From Flavobacterium weaverense (GTDB lineage Bacteria > Bacteroidota > Bacteroidia > Flavobacteriales > Flavobacteriaceae), in NCBI RefSeq assembly GCF_003688495.1, contig NZ_REFH01000008.1, positions 124,001 to 188,000 on the forward strand: 64,000 nucleotides of DNA, read 5' to 3'. The translations under genes and the position numbers were made by a program. Under the pieces are notes generated by a model. That model had not been told where the DNA came from and searched no databases. It saw nothing but the letters and a program-made list of their open reading frames with translations. Positions 36,531 to 44,856 of the stretch are shown here, one piece after another (within the stretch, counting starts at the first letter, position 1; each line of letters opens with the position of its first letter).

Positions 36531-36566
36531 AATCCCAATTGCATCTTTAACGATACAATTGGGATT
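36531..36566 (-). terminator. Intrinsic terminator of M13 copy 2
   Basis: AATCCCAATTG / CAATTGGGATT, an 11-bp perfect stem with a 14-nt loop, followed on the minus strand by a T-run (plus-strand A-run 36525-36532). Confidence 0.88.
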
Positions 36567-36589
36567 GAAATAAGACTTATTAAACTGAT

Positions 36590-38653
36590 TTACCAAATTT
36601 TTACGCGTTTCTCTGGCGTGATATACATTCCATCACCGGATTTAATTGTAAATGCATCATAGAACGCATCTATATTTTGCACAGGCACATAAGCTCTATA
36701 CATTCCCGGTGAGTGCGGATCCGTTTTTACTTGGTTTTTAATAGCTTCGTCCCGCATTTTAGTACGCCAAACGGTAGCCCAAGAAATGAAGAAACGTTGT
36801 TCTGGTGTATAACCATCAATCAATGCTGGAGTTCCATTAGCTTTTAAATGTATTTTTAAGCCATCGTAAGCTGCATTAACTCCACCTAAATCACCAATAT
36901 TTTCTCCTAATGTAAACTTTCCATCGACATGAATTCCTGGTAAAGGCTCCAAAGCGCTATATTGATCAGCTAAAGCCGTTCCTAAGGTTGAAAATTGTTT
37001 TAAATCCTCAGCCGTCCACCAGTCTACTAAATTTCCATCAGCATTGTATCGGGCACCTGAATCATCAAATCCATGAGAGATTTCGTGTCCTATCACAGCT
37101 CCTATTCCGCCATAATTAACAGCATCGTCAGCTTGATAGTTGTAGAACGGAGGTTGTAATATTGCTGCAGGGAAAACAATTTCGTTATACGATGGATTGT
37201 AATATGCATTTACGGTTTGTGGTGACATTCCCCATTCCGTTTTATCAACAGGTTTATCTAATTTTTCTATAGATTCATTAAAAGCCCAACGAGAAAGATT
37301 TTGAGAATTTTCAAAATAACTTCCACCCTCTTCTAAGCTACTAATTTTTAAAGCGGAATAATCTTTCCATTTGTCAGGATAACCAATTTTGATTGTAATT
37401 TTATTCAATTTTTCAATAGCCTTTACTTTGGTAGCAGCTGACATCCATGTTAAATTATCAATTCTATTTTGGTAAGCTAGAACTACATTTTTAATCATGT
37501 TCTCTGCTTTAGCTTTGGCTGCAGCCGGAAACATTTTCTCTACATATAATTTGCCTAGAGCTTCACCAATTCCACCGTTTATTGTTTGTAATGCACGATC
37601 TTCTCTTGGTCTTTGCATTATAGCTCCAGTAAGTGTTTTGCCGTAAAAATCAAAATTAGCTGATTCAATATCAGTAGTTAATTCTCTTGAAGCACCTTGC
37701 AAAAGAGTCCATTTCAAATATTCCTTCCAGTCTTCAACTTTATTTTCAGCTAAAATTGTTTGCAAAGCCTTCATGTACTTAGGCTCCGATACAATTACAG
37801 TATCTAACTTAGTAAAACCCAGTATTGTGAAGTAATTTTTCCAATCAATTGCAGGAGTGATTTTTTGCAATGCTGCGATTGTCATTGGATTGTATTGGAG
37901 CCTACCATCTCTTTGTTCTACACGATCTAAACGAGGTTTAGACATTGCCGATTCTAGTAGTACAATTTTACGCGCGCTTGCTTTAGCTTTAGTTGGGTTT
38001 TCACCAATAAATTGCAGCATTTTAGCGACGTGTAATTCATATTTTTGGCGTTTCTCTTTAGAATCTTTATCATTTGCTGAATAATAATCCTTGTCTGGCA
38101 AACCTAATTCTCCTGTTCCTAAAAACACAGAATTCTTGTTGCTGTCTTTATCATCTGCACCAACATAAATTCCGAAGAAACCAATACCTCCAATTGGCTC
38201 CATTTCGATCAATAATTTTTGTAAATCTTTAGCATTTTTAATCGCATCGATTTTAGCTAAATACGGTTTTAATGGAGTAATACCATTTTTATTTCTACCG
38301 ACAGTATCTAAGATAGTTTTGAAAAGATTGATTGCTTTTCCCTGATCAGTGTTAGATTTATACATAGGATTATTAGAAGCTTCCTTCAAAATATCCATAG
38401 CATCTTTATCCGTTTTCTTTAGCAATTCATTAAAACTTCCCCATGAGGTTCTGTCACTTGGAATCTCAGTTTTGTCAAGCCAAATCCCATTTACATATCT
38501 AAAGAAATCATCATTAGGTCTGACTTTTTTATCAATATTTGAGACATCAATTCCTGGTACAGTCGTTACGGGAATAGACTGTGCCTGCACTCCAGCGAAA
38601 CCTATAATTGCAGGAATAGCAAATAGTAGCTGCTTATTAAGCTTTATTTTCAT
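36590..38653 (-). CDS. pepO: M13-family metallopeptidase (PepO-like), copy 2
   Basis: Same length (687) and domain order as the adjacent copy 1, with the same catalytic set at the same positions (HEISH 523-527, Glu584, Asp588) and a signal peptide ending near GVQAQ. The two share long identical blocks near the active site but differ more in the N-terminal helical domain (residues 130-400), which shapes the substrate chamber, so different specificity is plausible. Its own promoter and terminator bracket it. Confidence 0.94.
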   Translation of the reverse strand: MKIKLNKQLLFAIPAIIGFAGVQAQSIPVTTVPGIDVSNIDKKVRPNDDFFRYVNGIWLDKTEIPSDRTSWGSFNELLKKTDKDAMDILKEASNNPMYKSNTDQGKAINLFKTILDTVGRNKNGITPLKPYLAKIDAIKNAKDLQKLLIEMEPIGGIGFFGIYVGADDKDSNKNSVFLGTGELGLPDKDYYSANDKDSKEKRQKYELHVAKMLQFIGENPTKAKASARKIVLLESAMSKPRLDRVEQRDGRLQYNPMTIAALQKITPAIDWKNYFTILGFTKLDTVIVSEPKYMKALQTILAENKVEDWKEYLKWTLLQGASRELTTDIESANFDFYGKTLTGAIMQRPREDRALQTINGGIGEALGKLYVEKMFPAAAKAKAENMIKNVVLAYQNRIDNLTWMSAATKVKAIEKLNKITIKIGYPDKWKDYSALKISSLEEGGSYFENSQNLSRWAFNESIEKLDKPVDKTEWGMSPQTVNAYYNPSYNEIVFPAAILQPPFYNYQADDAVNYGGIGAVIGHEISHGFDDSGARYNADGNLVDWWTAEDLKQFSTLGTALADQYSALEPLPGIHVDGKFTLGENIGDLGGVNAAYDGLKIHLKANGTPALIDGYTPEQRFFISWATVWRTKMRDEAIKNQVKTDPHSPGMYRAYVPVQNIDAFYDAFTIKSGDGMYITPEKRVKIW

Positions 38654-38679
38654 TGTTTTTGATGTTTTAATTACAATTA

Positions 38680-38687
38680 CAAATCTA
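38680..38687 (-). promoter_or_regulatory. -7 element for M13 copy 2
   Basis: On the minus strand TAGATTTG, a full TAnnTTTG match, 26 bp before the ATG. Confidence 0.5.
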
Positions 38688-38875
38688 TCAATAAAAAAAT
38701 TAATATAAATAAATTGAATTATTTGTTATGACAGTATTGCTTTAATTTTAATTACTAAATGCAGGATTTACATTTAATTATCATGGAAAACACATTGAGA
38801 TTAATGGATAAATAGATAATTATTTAAAACTGACTCTAGCTCTCATTCAACTTTTTACCTTATTATATAATCTCT

Positions 38876-38893
38876 ATGTAACATTAGTTACAT
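38876..38893. promoter_or_regulatory. CRP/FNR-type palindrome upstream of the cytochrome gene
   Basis: ATGTAAC-ATTA-GTTACAT, a perfect 7-bp inverted repeat with a 4-bp spacer. Its centre (38884.5) is 29.5 bp upstream of the -7 element, about -42 from the expected start of transcription, the class II activator position. The shape fits dimeric CRP/FNR-superfamily regulators; which one is not known. The promoter lacks a -33 element, as expected if it needs an activator. Confidence 0.6.
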
Positions 38894-38913
38894 ACTTATT
38901 AAAAAAGCGTCGC

Positions 38914-38921
38914 TATTTTTG
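38914..38921 (+). promoter_or_regulatory. -7 element for the cytochrome operon
   Basis: TATTTTTG, 19 bp before the ATG at 38941, with no recognisable -33. Confidence 0.6.
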
Positions 38922-38940
38922 ATCTAAATATAAATAGACC

Positions 38941-39918
38941 ATGAAGTATCTAATCTTGATTATAGCAACTGTAGCGCTTTTCAGTTTTCAGAAAAAAAAT
39001 TCGGAATACATTGAAATTCCACAAAAAACAGCATTCGAACAAATGCAGCATGAGGAAGGTAAAATGCTGATGGAAAAACATTGTTATTTATGTCATAGTC
39101 CGAACGCAGCTGAAAACGAAGGTCGGATTGCTCCACCGATGGTAGCCATTAAAGCAAGATACATTGACAAAGGAGGATTGAATAAAGAGGGATTTATAAA
39201 ACAACTAACTGAATTTGTAAAACAGCCAACTGAGGAAAAAGCATTAATGCGTGGTGCTGTAAAAAAACATGGCTTAATGCCAAAGCAAGATTTTCCAAAA
39301 GGAAGTTTAGAAAAAATAGCCGGATTTATGTTTGATTATCAAATTGAAGAACCAAAGTGGTTTAAAGCGCACTGGGAATCCCACAGAAATAAAACTTGGA
39401 TACAATCAGGACAGAAATATAGTGAAGTGGCGTCTCAAAAAACATACTCTGATATAGGTTTAGAATATGCATTAGAAACTAAAAAAGTGTTGGGCAAAAC
39501 ATTGATGGGAACGATACAGAAAAAAGGCACGATTGCAGCACTAGATTTTTGTAATGTTCAAGCAATGCCTTTGACAGATAGCATGGCGGTAAAGTACAAC
39601 GCAACTATAAAAAGAGTTTCTGATAAAAATAGAAATCCAAAAAACACAGCAAACTTAGAAGAATTGAAATACATAAGTCAATTCAAAAAGCAAATGGCTA
39701 AAAATGGCGATATAAAGCCTATTGTTTTAGAGAAAGGTAAAAAGGTTCATTTTTATTATCCTATTGAAACGAATACTATGTGTTTACAATGTCACGGAAA
39801 AGAGATAAAACCAGAAGTGAAAACACAAATTTTAAAATTATATCCCAAAGATTTAGCTATTGATTATAATGAAAGTGAAGTACGAGGAATGTGGAGCATA
39901 ACTTTTAACAAGAAATAA
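38941..39918 (+). CDS. Di-heme c-type cytochrome with DUF3365 domain
   Basis: 325 residues, exported (hydrophobic N-terminus to about residue 16). Two c-type heme sites: Cys48-Tyr-Leu-Cys51-His52 in an N-terminal cytochrome c domain, and Cys281-Leu-Gln-Cys284-His285 in the C-terminal DUF3365 (Tll0287-like) domain, which starts near residue 150. DUF3365 is a PAS-like heme domain, so a redox or gas-sensing or electron-transfer role is possible. The genes for a DUF6132 membrane protein and a SCO chaperone follow. A palindrome at -42 suggests control by a CRP/FNR-type regulator. Confidence 0.85.
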   Translation: MKYLILIIATVALFSFQKKNSEYIEIPQKTAFEQMQHEEGKMLMEKHCYLCHSPNAAENEGRIAPPMVAIKARYIDKGGLNKEGFIKQLTEFVKQPTEEKALMRGAVKKHGLMPKQDFPKGSLEKIAGFMFDYQIEEPKWFKAHWESHRNKTWIQSGQKYSEVASQKTYSDIGLEYALETKKVLGKTLMGTIQKKGTIAALDFCNVQAMPLTDSMAVKYNATIKRVSDKNRNPKNTANLEELKYISQFKKQMAKNGDIKPIVLEKGKKVHFYYPIETNTMCLQCHGKEIKPEVKTQILKLYPKDLAIDYNESEVRGMWSITFNKK

Positions 39919-39919
39919 A

Positions 39920-40168
39920 ATGACAAAAAAAGCATACATCATCACGGGAATTGGAATCATTGTTGGATTTCTTGCAGGATATTTATATTACCTGCAAACA
40001 GGTTGTGCGAGCGGAACTTGTGCTATCACTTCAAAACCATTAAATAGCACTTTATATGGTGGTTTAATGGGCGGATTATTATTCAATTTATTTGTGACAG
40101 CGCCTAAAAATAAAGAGAATAGCAAAGCCGATAAGATTAGTAATTTTATAAATTCAATTATCGAATAG
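39920..40168 (+). CDS. DUF6132-type small membrane protein
   Basis: 82 residues with two hydrophobic segments (about 7-25 and 44-62) that flank a short loop with two Cys (TGCASGTCAITS) and the Gly-rich LYGGLMGGLLFNL motif. This matches the small DUF6132 membrane proteins of Bacteroidetes. It begins 1 bp after the cytochrome stop codon, so it is in the same operon. The paired Cys suggests metal or redox chemistry, which is inference. Confidence 0.75.
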   Translation: MTKKAYIITGIGIIVGFLAGYLYYLQTGCASGTCAITSKPLNSTLYGGLMGGLLFNLFVTAPKNKENSKADKISNFINSIIE

Positions 40169-40240
40169 TACTTATCACCTTGCCCTATCAACACAGAATA
40201 AGATTATGTTAATTGCGCTATGAAACATAGCTCGATTTTG

Positions 40241-40248
40241 TATTTTTG
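40241..40248 (+). promoter_or_regulatory. -7 element for the SCO gene
   Basis: TATTTTTG, 15 bp before the ATG at 40264. Because it overlaps a possible upstream TTG start (40246), it favours the downstream ATG. Confidence 0.55.
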
Positions 40249-40263
40249 CATCAAAATAGCATC

Positions 40264-40929
40264 ATGTTAGAATTTATCAAAAAATACCGAATTTTTTTAG
40301 GAGTCTTTATCGTGTTTTCAGCAATTGTTTTATCATTATTTTATTCGGCGTTAAAGCCAAAAAAAATGCTTCCTATTTTCAATCCATCTGATGTAAATCC
40401 TGAATTAGTGGATACCACCGTGCAGTATAAGAGCAAATATCATACTATAGCAGATTTTTCATTTGTCAATCAAAACGGCAAAACGATTACTCAAAAAGAT
40501 TATGAAGGCAAAATTTACGTTGCAGATTTTTTCTTCACAACATGTCCAACAATCTGCCCGAAGATGACGGCTAATCTTTCTGAAATTCAAACTGCTTTTG
40601 CTAATAATCCAAAAGTAAAATTACTATCCCATACCGTTTTTCCAGAAACTGATAGTGTTCCCGTTTTAAAAGCGTACGCTATCGAGCATAAAGTTGACGA
40701 TTCTAAATGGAATTTAGTTACCGGTGATAAAAAAGAAATTTACACCGTGGCTAGAAAATCTTATTTAGCTGTAAAACTGGGAAAACCAAGTGAATTATAT
40801 GATATGGTTCACACTGAAAACTTTGTATTAGTCGATACTAAAAAGCGAGTTCGTGGCTTTTATGATGGAACTAATAAAGAAGATATGAAACGATTAATTG
40901 AGGACATCACTTTCTTAGCTTCAGAATAA
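40264..40929 (+). CDS. SCO1/SenC/PrrC-family copper chaperone
   Basis: A membrane-anchored thioredoxin-fold protein that delivers copper to the CuA site of cytochrome oxidase or acts as a thiol oxidoreductase. It is 221 residues from the chosen ATG: one N-terminal membrane segment (about 9-27), then the SCO domain with the copper ligands Cys94 and Cys98 (TTCPTICPKM) and His183 (YDMVHTENFVLVD). It lies behind the cytochrome/DUF6132 genes but has its own -7 element. Confidence 0.9.
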   Translation: MLEFIKKYRIFLGVFIVFSAIVLSLFYSALKPKKMLPIFNPSDVNPELVDTTVQYKSKYHTIADFSFVNQNGKTITQKDYEGKIYVADFFFTTCPTICPKMTANLSEIQTAFANNPKVKLLSHTVFPETDSVPVLKAYAIEHKVDDSKWNLVTGDKKEIYTVARKSYLAVKLGKPSELYDMVHTENFVLVDTKKRVRGFYDGTNKEDMKRLIEDITFLASE

Positions 40930-41014
40930 AAGAAATATCATTGCTGCTCTAAAGCAATTCTCCTACATAAACACAAGACCATTTATTGATTTATCTAGAA
41001 TTGGCATTTAAATG

Positions 41015-41026
41015 TGATATTTATCA
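41015..41026. promoter_or_regulatory. FNR-like dyad upstream of feoA
   Basis: TGAT-ATTT-ATCA, the core of the FNR/CRP-type site TTGATnnnnATCAA, inside a longer imperfect dyad (AAATGTGATA / TATCATTT, 41010-41029). The centre (41020.5) is 28.5 bp upstream of the -7 element, about -42, and it touches the -33 element. FNR control of feoAB is established in E. coli; here it is inferred from layout. Confidence 0.5.
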
Positions 41027-41056
41027 TTTGCCTTTATATTAAAATGTGTATTTTTG
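41027..41056 (+). promoter_or_regulatory. Consensus promoter of feoAB
   Basis: TTTG (41027-41030), 18-bp spacer, TATTTTTG (41049-41056). The expected start of transcription leaves about 20 nt before the feoA start. Confidence 0.7.
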
Positions 41057-41082
41057 CAATATTAATTCAATCTAAATAAGCT

Positions 41083-41325
41083 TTGCATACCACGATACAT
41101 TCTCTCAAAAAAGGCGAACAAGCCATCATAAAAGACTTTGACATCGATGTCGTTCCTTTAAAATTATTGGAGATGGGATGTTTGCCTGGCAATACAGTTG
41201 AATTACTTCAGATTGCTCCTTTTGGTGATCCTTTATTTTTAAATATCAATGGTTCACATGTGGCCATCAGAATTGAAACCGCTAAAGAAATTGAAGTTGA
41301 TATCATAAAACTCAACTTATGGTAA
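41083..41325 (+). CDS. feoA: FeoA, ferrous iron transport accessory protein
   Basis: A cytoplasmic SH3-like protein needed for FeoB activity, 80 residues. The core LLEMGCLPGNTVELLQIAPFGDP and HVAIRIETAKEI are typical. The start appears to be TTG: no ATG is available between the promoter and the conserved LKKGE strand. It overlaps feoB by 7 bp. Confidence 0.88.
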   Translation: MHTTIHSLKKGEQAIIKDFDIDVVPLKLLEMGCLPGNTVELLQIAPFGDPLFLNINGSHVAIRIETAKEIEVDIIKLNLW

Positions 41326-43421
41326 GCAAGCAAAACATCAATATTGCCCTCATTGGTAATCCAAATGTGGGTAAAACATCCGTTTTCAATCAATTAACAG
41401 GTTTAAATCAGCAGGTAGGGAATTATCCTGGAATTACTGTTGAAAAAAAGATTGGTTTTTGTAAACTGCCTACAAATATAAAAGCAAATATTCTTGATTT
41501 ACCAGGAACGTACAGCTTAAATGCAAGTTCAATTGACGAGAATGTTGTTATTGAATTGTTGCTTAATAAAAATGATAAATTATATCCTGACGTAGCATTA
41601 GTGGTTACCGATGTTGAAAATTTAAAACGAAATCTGCTTCTTTTTACACAAATTAAAGATTTAGAGATTCCGACGATTTTAGTCATCAATATGGCTGATC
41701 GAATGAAATTTAAAGGAATCTCTTTAGACATTCCCTATCTTGAAGAACATCTAAAAACTAAGATTGCACTAATCAGTTCTAGAAAAGGTTTTGGTATTCA
41801 AGAGTTGAAAGAAATGATTATTACTTACAGAACGATTTCTACAGAACCTTGTTTAAATTCTTCAGTAATAGATCAAGATTATTTTGATAGTTTGCGCAAA
41901 GCATTTCCAAATCAGTTATTATATAAATTGTGGTTAGTTATTACGCAAGACGTAAATTTCCTAAATTTAGATCGAAATGAAATACGCAGTTCTTTCACTA
42001 AATCACATTCTGATTTAAAACGTTTACAGCAAAAAGAAACCATCAAACGCTACCAATTCATTAATGATGTTTTGAAAGAAGGTTTGAAAATTGACACGTC
42101 AATTGCAAAAGATTACAGAAGTAAATTAGATCGTGTATTAACGCACAAAGTTTGGGGATATGTAATCTTCTTTTTGATTTTGTTTGTTATTTTCCAATCT
42201 ATTTTCGAATGGTCAACAATACCAATGGATTATATTGACGCTAGTTTTGCCTCCTTAAGTGCATACACGGCCGCTGAATTACCTGCAGGAGTTTTGACTA
42301 ATTTAATTTCGCAAGGAATCATTCCGGGAATTGGAGGGATTTTAATATTCATACCGCAAATTGCGTTCTTATTTATGTTCATATCCATTCTAGAAGAAAG
42401 TGGTTATATGAGCCGAGTAGTTTTCTTGATGGACAAAATCATGAGAAAATTTGGTTTGTCAGGGAAAAGTGTTGTTCCACTTATTTCAGGAACGGCTTGT
42501 GCCATTCCCGCTATTATGGCTACTCGAAATATTGAAAACTGGAAAGAAAGATTGATTACTATTTTAGTAACTCCGTTCACAACCTGTTCAGCTAGGCTTC
42601 CTGTTTATGCGATTATCATTGGGTTGGTTATTCCAGATACACATCTTTTTGGTTTCTTGAATATGCAGGGAATCACTTTAATGCTTTTGTATCTTCTAGG
42701 TTTCGGAACTGCTATTTTCTCGGCTTACATTTTGAACAAGATTCTTAAAATAAAAGGAAAAACTTATTTTGTGGTTGAAATGCCAAATTACAAATTACCA
42801 TTATTCAAGAACGTAGGAATTAATGTAATTGAGAAAACAAAGGCATTCGTTTTTGGAGCAGGTAAAATCATTCTTGCAATATCAATTGTGTTGTGGTTTT
42901 TAGCTTCTTATGGTCCAGGAAAAAGTTTCAATAACGCGGAACAAATTATAACTGAAAGCCATATTAATGATCCTTTAAATGATCAAGATTTTGAAAATGC
43001 AGTAGCTTCTCAAAAATTAGAGAACTCTTATATAGGAATTATGGGTAAAACCATCGAACCTGCTATTTCTCCTCTTGGTTACGACTGGAAAATAGGAATT
43101 GCAATTATAAGTTCATTTGCCGCAAGAGAAGTGTTTGTGGGAACATTAGCCACAATTTATAGTGTAGGCGGAAGTGATAATGAAGTGACAATAAAAAACA
43201 GAATGGCTGCCGAAGTCAATCCAGCCACGGGAGAGAAAATCTTTAATTTTGCTTCTGGAATATCTTTACTATTGTTTTATGCTTTTGCAATGCAATGTGC
43301 TGGAACGTTAGCGATCACTAAAAAAGAAACCAACTCTTGGAAATGGCCTTTAGGCCAATTGGTATTGATGTCTGGCTTTGCTTATATAGTGGCATTGATA
43401 GCCTACCAAATCTTAAAATAA
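41319..43421 (+). CDS. feoB: FeoB, ferrous iron transporter
   Basis: A GTP-dependent Fe2+ uptake permease, 700 residues. N-terminal G domain: G1 GNPNVGKTS (about 13-21), G3 DLPGTYSL, G4 NMAD. A helical spacer domain follows to about 260, then the membrane part with two Gate motifs (FMFISILEESGYMSRVVFLMD and ISGTACAIPAIMATRNIENWKER) and the FAAREVFVGTLATIYSVG segment. It is coupled to feoA by overlap and followed by a FeoB-associated Cys-rich peptide. Confidence 0.97.
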   Translation: MVSKQNINIALIGNPNVGKTSVFNQLTGLNQQVGNYPGITVEKKIGFCKLPTNIKANILDLPGTYSLNASSIDENVVIELLLNKNDKLYPDVALVVTDVENLKRNLLLFTQIKDLEIPTILVINMADRMKFKGISLDIPYLEEHLKTKIALISSRKGFGIQELKEMIITYRTISTEPCLNSSVIDQDYFDSLRKAFPNQLLYKLWLVITQDVNFLNLDRNEIRSSFTKSHSDLKRLQQKETIKRYQFINDVLKEGLKIDTSIAKDYRSKLDRVLTHKVWGYVIFFLILFVIFQSIFEWSTIPMDYIDASFASLSAYTAAELPAGVLTNLISQGIIPGIGGILIFIPQIAFLFMFISILEESGYMSRVVFLMDKIMRKFGLSGKSVVPLISGTACAIPAIMATRNIENWKERLITILVTPFTTCSARLPVYAIIIGLVIPDTHLFGFLNMQGITLMLLYLLGFGTAIFSAYILNKILKIKGKTYFVVEMPNYKLPLFKNVGINVIEKTKAFVFGAGKIILAISIVLWFLASYGPGKSFNNAEQIITESHINDPLNDQDFENAVASQKLENSYIGIMGKTIEPAISPLGYDWKIGIAIISSFAAREVFVGTLATIYSVGGSDNEVTIKNRMAAEVNPATGEKIFNFASGISLLLFYAFAMQCAGTLAITKKETNSWKWPLGQLVLMSGFAYIVALIAYQILK

Positions 43422-43427
43422 TATATT

Positions 43428-43553
43428 ATGTATCAAGAAATAATAGCCTTCGTCGTACTTGGAATAGCTATTGCTTTTCTAATTAAGAAATTCTTTTTTA
43501 AAGGTAAAAAATCGGATAAAGACTGCGGAAGCGGTTGCGGAAGTTGCGGTTAA
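43428..43553 (+). CDS. FeoB-associated Cys-rich membrane peptide
   Basis: 41 residues: one membrane helix (YQEIIAFVVLGIAIAFLIKKFF), a Lys-rich collar, then DKDCGSGCGSCG with three Cys. It matches the FeoB-associated Cys-rich protein family, which follows feoB in many genomes, sometimes in place of FeoC. It starts 6 bp after feoB. Its TAA stop and that of the convergent gene share the palindrome TTAA. Confidence 0.85.
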   Translation: MYQEIIAFVVLGIAIAFLIKKFFFKGKKSDKDCGSGCGSCG

Positions 43554-43972
43554 TTGTATTGTGTATACCCTATTTTCAAATAATAATCCTCTGGCTTTAT
43601 AACCTTTCTTACATTTGGATACGGACTAATTGTTAAACTATTAATTACTCTGTCACTTTCATTTAAATACGTAGCAATCCACTTCAAGTTTCCTTCATAA
43701 GTATTCGTAGTAAAAACTAGCTTTTTATCTTCAATAAATTCTGAATTTTTATAAACGGATATTATAATAGTAACTTCACCTGCCCAAACACAAGTTACAC
43801 TTTCGGGACAACGGGAATCTGTCAGTACTTCTTTCAATAGTAACTTATAGCCGTCTCCTTTTATACAACTGTTTTGTTTTACCTTACTGAATTTTTGCTT
43901 TCCTGCCGGATTATTTTGCGAAATAGCGATGGAGCTAAATACTATAAACAGAAATGTCACTACTTTTTTCAT
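43550..43972 (-). CDS. Small exported protein with a DSRCP...CVWAG motif
   Basis: 140 residues from the chosen ATG (Met-Lys-Lys-Val-Val), which starts a clean signal peptide (cleavage near AISQ). A start 16 codons upstream would put charged residues ahead of the signal. The mature part has Cys in SCIKGDGYKLLLKEV and the motif DSRCPESVTCVWAGEV, which I have seen in other small Bacteroidetes secreted proteins of unknown function, with a beta-rich end. Its three Cys may form a disulfide or a metal site. It lies downstream of the ZIP gene on the same strand. Confidence 0.7.
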   Translation of the reverse strand: MKKVVTFLFIVFSSIAISQNNPAGKQKFSKVKQNSCIKGDGYKLLLKEVLTDSRCPESVTCVWAGEVTIIISVYKNSEFIEDKKLVFTTNTYEGNLKWIATYLNESDRVINSLTISPYPNVRKVIKPEDYYLKIGYTQYN

Positions 43973-44035
43973 TGTCAGCTTTTTGATTTTGAGATAAATG
44001 TACGATTTTCTTACTTTCAAAAGTAATTAAAAAAA

Positions 44036-44854
44036 TCACCCTAAAGCGACATCTAAAACCATCATAATAATAAAACCACCAATGAAACCCATTGTAGCAA
44101 TATCAGTATTTTTATCTTGTTGTGTTTCTGGAATAACTTCTTCAACTACTACAAAAATCATTGCACCTGCCGCAAAAGCTAAAGCATAAGGTAAAATAGG
44201 TGTGAAAAAAGTAACGGCAAAAGCTCCTAAAACGGCTGCGATAGGTTCAACAATTGCTGAAGATTGACCGTACATAAAACTTTTCCATCTGCTCATTCCC
44301 ATTCTTCTTAAAGGCATCGCAACAGCAATTCCTTCTGGAAAATTCTGGATTCCAATTCCAATCGCTAATGTTACTGCACCAGCAATAGAAGCTTCTGGAA
44401 TTCCAGCAGCTACACCACCAAATAAAACACCTACCGCTAAACCTTCGGGAATATTATGCAATGTAATTGCAGAGACTAACAATGTGGTTCGTTGCCAAGG
44501 AGACTTAATTCCTTCACTAACTTTAAAATTAATATGAAGATGCGGCAATACTTTATCGATTCCAAAAATGAACAAAGCACCTAGGAAAAACCCAATAGCA
44601 GCGGGCATCACTTTCGAGAAACCTTCGCCTCCTGTCATTTCTATGGCTGGAGCCAATAAACTCCAAAAACTGGCAGCGACCATTACTCCACCCGTAAAAC
44701 CAAGCATTCCGTCAAGAACTGTTCGGTTCATAGTTTTAAACATAAACACGAAAGAAGCACCAAGCGCTGTTAAAAACCAAGTAAATAAACTCGCGTACAA
44801 AGCTGCTAAAATCGGGTCAATACTGGTAAAATAATCGATAATGGATTGAAACAT
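44036..44854 (-). CDS. ZIP-family metal transporter
   Basis: Imports Zn2+ or other divalent cations (ZupT-like), 272 residues with eight membrane segments. The two metal-site helices are clear: HNIPEGLAVGVLFG and IGIQNFPEGIAVAMPLR (His-Asn-x2-Glu and Asn-x2-Glu). A variable loop with HLHINFKVSEG lies between helices 3 and 4. It starts 2 bp after the end of the DtxR-family regulator gene, so the two form an operon, and the regulator probably controls it. Confidence 0.9.
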   Translation of the reverse strand: MFQSIIDYFTSIDPILAALYASLFTWFLTALGASFVFMFKTMNRTVLDGMLGFTGGVMVAASFWSLLAPAIEMTGGEGFSKVMPAAIGFFLGALFIFGIDKVLPHLHINFKVSEGIKSPWQRTTLLVSAITLHNIPEGLAVGVLFGGVAAGIPEASIAGAVTLAIGIGIQNFPEGIAVAMPLRRMGMSRWKSFMYGQSSAIVEPIAAVLGAFAVTFFTPILPYALAFAAGAMIFVVVEEVIPETQQDKNTDIATMGFIGGFIIMMVLDVALG

Positions 44855-44856
44855 AT

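Noticed and set aside
40246-40263. TTG start for the SCO gene six codons upstream
   Set aside because: It lies within the -7 promoter element, so it cannot be in the mRNA.
40938-40959. ATTGCT/AGCAAT hairpin after the SCO gene as terminator
   Set aside because: Short stem, no T-run; too weak to call.
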